NCBI RefSeq assembly: GCF_030700245.1 | Contig: NZ_JAUYZI010000036.1 | Location: 1-64,000 of the forward strand | Reading direction: 5' to 3' | DNA: 64,000 bases | Origin: Methylobacterium amylolyticum | GTDB lineage: Bacteria > Pseudomonadota > Alphaproteobacteria > Rhizobiales > Beijerinckiaceae | In this document: one piece after another, positions 59,960 through 64,000 of the stretch | Layout of the letters: the number at the start of each line of letters is the position of its first letter | Numbering within the stretch: the first letter of the stretch is position 1 | Program-made: the position numbers and the translations under genes | The notes under the pieces: generated by a model | What the model was told of the DNA's origin: nothing | What the model saw: the letters and a program-made list of their open reading frames with translations, nothing else | Database searches by the model: none

Positions 59960-60511
59960 TCAATCGCCGCCCGCCGCGAAGGCCGCGATGCCCGCCTCGA
60001 CCAGCGCCCGGGCACCCGCCGCGTCGCTCCGGCGCAGCGGGCGGAAGTCCCGTCCGGCGAGGCGATTGTACTGGACGAAGAACGCCTCGACCTCGTCGAG
60101 CAGGCCCGGCCGCAGGTCGGCGAGGGCGCGGACGTGGTCGTGCGTCGGGGCGTGGGTGGCGACGGCGACGAGCCGGTCGTTGCGCTCCCACGGGCCGTCG
60201 CCCTCGCGCTGCTCCGCCTCGATCGCCCCGAGGAGGCGCGCGGCGACCACGCAGCCGGGGAAGGCGGGGGCGTCGAGCAGGATCAACACGTCGATCGGGT
60301 CGCCGTCCGCGCCGATCGTCCCGGGGATCATGCCGAAATCGTGGGGGAACGACATCCCCTCGGGCAGCACCTTCTTGAGCAGGATCGCGCCGGGATCGGC
60401 CTCGTAGCCGTACTTGTTCCGGCTGCCCTTCGGCGTCTCGACGACGACGTGCAGGGCGCCGTCGCGGTCGAACGGCGGCAGCCGGCTGAGGTTGATCGCG
60501 GTCTCGGGCAT
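59960..60511 (-). CDS. ppa: Inorganic pyrophosphatase
   Basis: This 183-residue family I soluble pyrophosphatase hydrolyses PPi. VVVETPKGSRNKYGYEADPGA, FPHDFGMIPGTIGADGDPIDVLIL (the metal-binding DxDPxD) and the Lys/Arg residues KGSRNKY are conserved. The C-terminus after LRPGLLDEVEAFFVQYNRLAGRDF is the less common long form. Starts at ATG 60511. Confidence 0.93.
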   Translation of the reverse strand: MPETAINLSRLPPFDRDGALHVVVETPKGSRNKYGYEADPGAILLKKVLPEGMSFPHDFGMIPGTIGADGDPIDVLILLDAPAFPGCVVAARLLGAIEAEQREGDGPWERNDRLVAVATHAPTHDHVRALADLRPGLLDEVEAFFVQYNRLAGRDFRPLRRSDAAGARALVEAGIAAFAAGGD

Positions 60512-60662
60512 GCCCTCGGCTCCGGGTGATGGTCGCGTCCGCGAACACGCCAGGGCCGATGAAAGATCCCATCGGCGAACGATCCCGACGCGCGGGATCC
60601 CGGTCCTCCAGCCGCCGAACCGCGATCCGCCACCCGGGTTTGCCGGGGATCAGGAGGATGCC

Positions 60663-60887
60663 ATGGCGCAGGATCGCAGCGGCGGCGCGAACCCGACCGA
60701 GCGGGAACGGGAGGCCGCCGCGCGCGCCGGGCGGAAGACGATCGGCGCGAGCGGCCGACCTCAGGACGCGCGGGACGGGCGGGCGGCGTCTGACCGCCCC
60801 CGGACCGACGGGCCGAGCGGCCGGGCGTCCGAGGCGCGGATCGGGCCGCACGGGCCCGGAAACTCGGCCGGACGGACCGCCAGTTGA
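60663..60887 (+). CDS. Small disordered charged protein
   Basis: A 74-residue protein from ATG 60663 after a strong ribosome-binding site (atcaggaggatgcc). Rich in Arg, Gly, Asp and Ser (EREREAAARAGRKTIG, then low complexity). No family; probably intrinsically disordered. Confidence 0.55.
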   Translation: MAQDRSGGANPTEREREAAARAGRKTIGASGRPQDARDGRAASDRPRTDGPSGRASEARIGPHGPGNSAGRTAS

Positions 60888-60926
60888 CCGGCGGCGCAGG
60901 TCGCGCTGCTCCGAGGAGGTACGGCA

Positions 60927-61286
60927 ATGGACGATCGGACGATGGCCCGTGGGCTGGCGTGGTTCGGCATCGGCCTCGGGCTGATCGAGATCGCGGCCCC
61001 GGCACGACTGGCGCGGGCGATCGGGCTGGAGGGTCACGAGCGGACCCTGCGCCTGTTCGGCGCGCGCGAGATCGCCTCCGGCGCGGTGGTGCTGGCGAGC
61101 GACGCGCCCGAGCGGCAGCTCGGCCTGCGCGTCGGCGGCGACGTGCTCGACGGCGCCCTGCTCGCCGCCGGCCTCGGCCCCGGCAATCCCGGCCGCGCCC
61201 GGACCCTGGCGGCGGCCGCGGCGGTGGCGCCGGTGGTCGTGCTCGACCTCGTCTGCTGGCTCAGGGCCCGGCGGCCGGCCGGGTAG
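60927..61286 (+). CDS. Small membrane protein
   Basis: A 119-residue protein from ATG 60927 (gaggaggtacggca upstream). LAWFGIGLGLIEIAAPARLARAIG and LRLFGAREIASGAVVLASDAP resemble the membrane part found next to cyclase/dehydrase proteins. Three helices; function unknown. Eleven bases from the convergent EAL gene. Confidence 0.72.
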   Translation: MDDRTMARGLAWFGIGLGLIEIAAPARLARAIGLEGHERTLRLFGAREIASGAVVLASDAPERQLGLRVGGDVLDGALLAAGLGPGNPGRARTLAAAAAVAPVVVLDLVCWLRARRPAG

Positions 61287-61297
61287 GGTAGGGCGCG

Positions 61298-63082
61298 TCA
61301 GGCGAGCCCGGCGCCGCGCGGCACCGCCCGGGCCTGCGCGGCCAGGATGTAGGCGCGCGCCTCGTCCGGCGGCAGCGGACGGCTGAACAGGAAGCCCTGG
61401 ACCTGCGTGCAGCCCTCCCGGCGCACGAGGTCGAGCTGCTCGGCCGTCTCGACCCCCTCGGCCACGATCCCCATCCCGAGCCGCTCGCCGATGCCCACCA
61501 CCGCGCGCACGATCGCCGCCGCGTCCGGGTCGGCGATGTCGCGGATGAAAGCCCGGTCGATCTTGATCTTGTCGAAGGGGAAGCGGCGCAGGTAGCTCAG
61601 GCTGGAATAGCCAGTGCCGAAATCGTCGAGCACCACCTGCACGCCGAGCGCCCGCAGCCGGCGCAGGCAGGCCAGCACGCAGTCCGCGTCCTGCATCAGC
61701 ACGCTCTCGGTCACTTCGAGCTTCAGGCGGGACGGGGGCAGGCCGCTGCCCGCGAGCGCGGCGAGCACCGCCACCTCGAAGCCGTCGCGTCGGATCTGGA
61801 CGCCGGAGACGTTCACCGCCACGCGGACGTGCGGCGGCCAGCGCAGAGCCTCGCGGCAGGCCTCGTGCAGCGCCCAGCTGCCGAGCGGGACGATCAGCCC
61901 GGTCTCCTCGGCGAGCGGGATGAAGTCCCCCGGCGCGATCTCGCCCTGGAGCGGGTGGTGCCAGCGCATCAGCGCCTCAAGGCTGACGACGCCCCCCGTC
62001 CCGGCATCGACCACCGGCTGGTAGACGAGCCGGAACTCCCCGCGCCGGATCGCCTCCCGCATGTCGAGCCCGAGCTGGCCGCGGGTGGCGGTGCGGGCGC
62101 CCACGTCGGGGTGGAAGGTGCGATAGGTGTTCCGGCCTGCCGCCTTCGCCTCGTAGAGCGCGATGTCGGCGCGCTTGAACAATTCGTCGACGTCGGCGTC
62201 CCGCTCGGTGGCGACCGTGAGGCCGATGCTGACGCCGACCTCCACCGTCCGCCCGTCGAGGACCACCGGCTCGCTCACCGCGGCGATCAGCCGCTCGGCG
62301 AGGCGGGTCGCCGCGCCCGCGTCGTCGAGGTAGGCGATCACCACGGCGAACTCGTCGCCACCGAGCCGGGCGACCGTGTCGTAGGGCCGCAGCACCGCCC
62401 GCATCCGGTCGCCGACGGCACGCAGCAGGGCGTCGCCGGCGGGGTGGCCGAGGCTGTCGTTGACCGTCTTGAAGCGGTCGAGGTCGCAGGCGAGAACGGC
62501 GAAGGGGCTGCGCGTGCGCGCGGTGCGGGCCACCGCTTGGTCGAGGCGGTCGCGGAACAGGGTGCGGTTGGGCAGCCCGGTCAGCGCGTCGTGCAGGGCC
62601 ATGTGCCGGACCTGTTCCTCCGCGTCCCGCCGTGCGGTGATGTCCCGGATCGTGGCGACGGCGCCGATCATCCCCCCGCGCTCCGGATCCCGGACCGTGC
62701 GCACCGAGACCTCGACCCAGACGAAGTGCCCGTCCCGGTGGCGATGCCGCAGGGAGCAGGTCGTGACCTCATCCGTCCCGCGCAGGACCCGGGCCCAGTG
62801 GCCCCCGAAGACGGAGGCGTCGTCGGGATGGACGAAATCGGCCGGTCGCGTGCCGAGGAGGTCGCGGGGCTCGTAGCCGAGGATGGCCTGTACGGCGGGC
62901 GAGACGTAGACCCGGCGCATGTCGAGTCCGGTGAGAACGACGATGTCGCTGGAGTTCTCGATCAGGAGCCGGAACAGCCGGTCGCTCGCCCGCACGATCG
63001 CGGCGAGACATCCGGCAGGATCGGCAGCGGGCACGCCCGAATCCGTGCCCGACGCGGGAACCAAGGTTTGCCGGGGTCGCAT
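61298..63082 (-). CDS. PAS-GGDEF-EAL c-di-GMP turnover protein
   Basis: The 594-residue protein has a PAS domain (about 30-150; FRLLIENSSDIVVLTGLDMRRVYVSPAVQAILGY), a GGDEF domain (about 165-330, RLGGDEFAVV intact) and an EAL domain (about 340-590; SLEALMRWHHPLQGEI, KLEVTESVLM, DDFGTGYSSLSYLRRFPFDKIKID). Both enzymatic motifs look active, so it may make or degrade c-di-GMP. ATG at 63082 was taken over an upstream TTG at 63127. The upstream region is AT-rich with a palindrome. Confidence 0.92.
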   Translation of the reverse strand: MRPRQTLVPASGTDSGVPAADPAGCLAAIVRASDRLFRLLIENSSDIVVLTGLDMRRVYVSPAVQAILGYEPRDLLGTRPADFVHPDDASVFGGHWARVLRGTDEVTTCSLRHRHRDGHFVWVEVSVRTVRDPERGGMIGAVATIRDITARRDAEEQVRHMALHDALTGLPNRTLFRDRLDQAVARTARTRSPFAVLACDLDRFKTVNDSLGHPAGDALLRAVGDRMRAVLRPYDTVARLGGDEFAVVIAYLDDAGAATRLAERLIAAVSEPVVLDGRTVEVGVSIGLTVATERDADVDELFKRADIALYEAKAAGRNTYRTFHPDVGARTATRGQLGLDMREAIRRGEFRLVYQPVVDAGTGGVVSLEALMRWHHPLQGEIAPGDFIPLAEETGLIVPLGSWALHEACREALRWPPHVRVAVNVSGVQIRRDGFEVAVLAALAGSGLPPSRLKLEVTESVLMQDADCVLACLRRLRALGVQVVLDDFGTGYSSLSYLRRFPFDKIKIDRAFIRDIADPDAAAIVRAVVGIGERLGMGIVAEGVETAEQLDLVRREGCTQVQGFLFSRPLPPDEARAYILAAQARAVPRGAGLA

Positions 63083-63659
63083 GAACGGCCCTTGTAAGTC
63101 TTGCTCGATTTCAACGTACTCTTGCAAGCCTTAAGAATTTATCCAGCGCTCCATTGTCGATACACGCAATAGTTGTATAGAAATACAATGCACCCGGAGA
63201 TCTTAATTCTCACAGGTTTATTTGAGTAACCTCAAGTTATCACAATCAGGGCGCAACGGCGCGTCGCAGCGGGCCGCCTGAGGAGTGCGCCCGTTCCGGT
63301 CCGACCAAAGTCGAACCCGTTCCGCGGCGTGGCCGTGCTCCGATTCTTCCCGACCGCGCTCTCGTCCCCGGGGTTTGGAAGTGCAACGGCCACCTCGAAC
63401 GGGGCCTCCAGGTCGACGGACGAACTTGGTGAACGAATTCGCCGACCCGAGCGGCCCGGTGGAGGCCGGTCGGAGGCCCGCTCGGCCCCCCGCCACCGGA
63501 TCCCTCATGAAGCCAGTTCGAGAGCCCATGGAAGGGTTTCGGTGTTCGAGCGCGGCCCGCTCGCGGTACGCCGGGCCGTGGGGTGGGCGGCGCTACCGGG
63601 ATGCGGCATCGCCGCCTCCCTCGCCCGCGCTGCCCGCCGGAATCGATCGGGCGTGGAGA
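63083..63659. other. AT-rich upstream region of the PAS-GGDEF-EAL gene
   Basis: This 577-base region contains no convincing gene. The stretch about 63120-63250 is visibly AT-rich compared with the rest of the window, and holds the palindrome at 63173-63188. It is likely the control region of the PAS-GGDEF-EAL gene. Confidence 0.55.
63173..63188. promoter_or_regulatory. 16-base palindrome ttgtat-agaa-atacaa
   Basis: Perfect inverted arms ttgtat (63173-63178) and atacaa (63183-63188) around agaa, 91 bases upstream of the PAS-GGDEF-EAL start. A candidate repressor or activator site. Confidence 0.5.
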
Positions 63660-63743
63660 CTAGTGGAAGACTCCGAAGAACCACAGCAGGAGAATGATCG
63701 GCAGCGGGATTCCCAGCAGCCAAAGAAGTCCACCCTTGAGCAT
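63660..63743 (-). CDS. 27-residue hydrophobic mini-protein
   Basis: From ATG 63743, preceded by a strong ribosome-binding site (ggaaggaagacgacg), the frame encodes a single helix: MLKGGLLWLLGIPLPIILLL followed by WFFGVFH. The GIPLPIILLL motif occurs in short hydrophobic proteins of many proteobacteria. Too short for most gene finders; role unknown. Confidence 0.6.
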   Translation of the reverse strand: MLKGGLLWLLGIPLPIILLLWFFGVFH

Positions 63744-64000
63744 CGTCGTCTTCCTTCCGATCGGCGCCACCGTACGGCACGGTCGACGTATCGGGGAACG
63801 CACGATGGACGGAAATGGATGCCCGCCGATCGCAACGCGCGCGCACGAAATCATGCCGCCATCGGTGTTCGGCGACGAAACGACTTGGCCGCAGGGCCGC
63901 TCGTTTCCTCGGGCACCCCCGGCCGGACGCCGCATCCGGTGCAGCGCCCCGACCGGGACCGGCGCGCAGGTCCGCGCGGACGGTCCCGCACCGCCCATCC
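63744..64000. other. Right-hand end, no gene seen
   Basis: No convincing coding frame in the last 257 bases, apart from the upstream leader of the mini-protein. Confidence 0.4.

Noticed and set aside
63329..63697. 122-codon plus-strand frame near the right end
   Set aside because: Codon bias not typical, no domain, and it overlaps the better supported mini-protein on the other strand.
1..64000. tRNA genes, rRNA genes, CRISPR arrays, insertion sequences or integrases
   Set aside because: No T-loop-like tRNA signatures, no regular spacer-repeat arrays and no transposase or integrase motifs were recognised by eye on either strand; a covariance-model scan would be more sensitive.

Overview
The window is high-GC DNA from an alphaproteobacterium with an aerobic anoxygenic photosynthesis gene cluster. 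The gene families and their order (DivK-PleD pair, EipB/DUF1849, DUF4167, DUF3572, UbiG, PtsP, AcsF with PuhE and HemA, KaiBC with a histidine kinase) fit the order Hyphomicrobiales (Rhizobiales), most likely Methylobacterium or Methylorubrum. That assignment is inferred from gene content; no 16S gene is present. No tRNA, rRNA, CRISPR array, insertion sequence or prophage was found.

Layout. 1-6.5 kb: a large PAS-rich hybrid histidine kinase that runs off the left edge, pyruvate kinase, an alpha/beta hydrolase and a TPR protein, and ribosomal protein L36. 6.9-11 kb: a tightly coupled kaiC-kaiB-kaiB-hybrid kinase operon. 11-20.6 kb: housekeeping genes ubiG, lysC, ptsP, prfA, prmC, then DUF4167 and EipB-like envelope proteins. 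20.6-25 kb: DUF3572, cell-cycle regulators divK and pleD, accA and a DUF1796 protein. 25-28.7 kb: an L,D-transpeptidase lipoprotein, a Pmp3-type peptide and a tri-haem cytochrome c.

28.7-52.1 kb is the photosynthesis gene cluster. On the minus strand, bchG, a pucC/lhaA homologue, bchP, tspO and a small membrane gene overlap head to tail; aerR and ppsR lie upstream on the same strand. Diverging from aerR, a plus-strand superoperon runs bchF-bchN-bchB-bchH-bchL-bchM-lhaA-puhA-puhB-puhC-orf98-acsF-puhE, followed by hemA. The products make bacteriochlorophyll from 5-aminolevulinate (HemA, BchH, BchM, AcsF, BchLNB, BchF, BchG, BchP) and assemble the reaction centre and LH1 (PuhA/B/C/E, LhaA). PpsR and the B12-binding antirepressor AerR are the likely regulators: a perfect TGT-N12-ACA PpsR box precedes bchG and two imperfect boxes precede bchF. 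The puf genes, crt genes, bchXYZ, bchCID and bchE are not in this window.

52-64 kb is a looser region: several stand-alone PAS or GAF proteins without output domains, small hypothetical proteins, an intracellular PHB depolymerase (phaZ), a short-chain dehydrogenase, a YdcZ-type transporter, inorganic pyrophosphatase and a PAS-GGDEF-EAL protein behind an unusually AT-rich upstream region.

The most unusual feature is a palindromic dispersed repeat that sits in frame just after the start codons of two adjacent photosynthesis genes, the pucC/lhaA homologue and bchP. Both copies are read in the same phase, both have a length divisible by three, and both add roughly 60 residues to the protein. A 17-base remnant matches the repeat end at the 3' end of bchM. 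This resembles the coding palindromic elements known from Rickettsia, but in a free-living phototroph.
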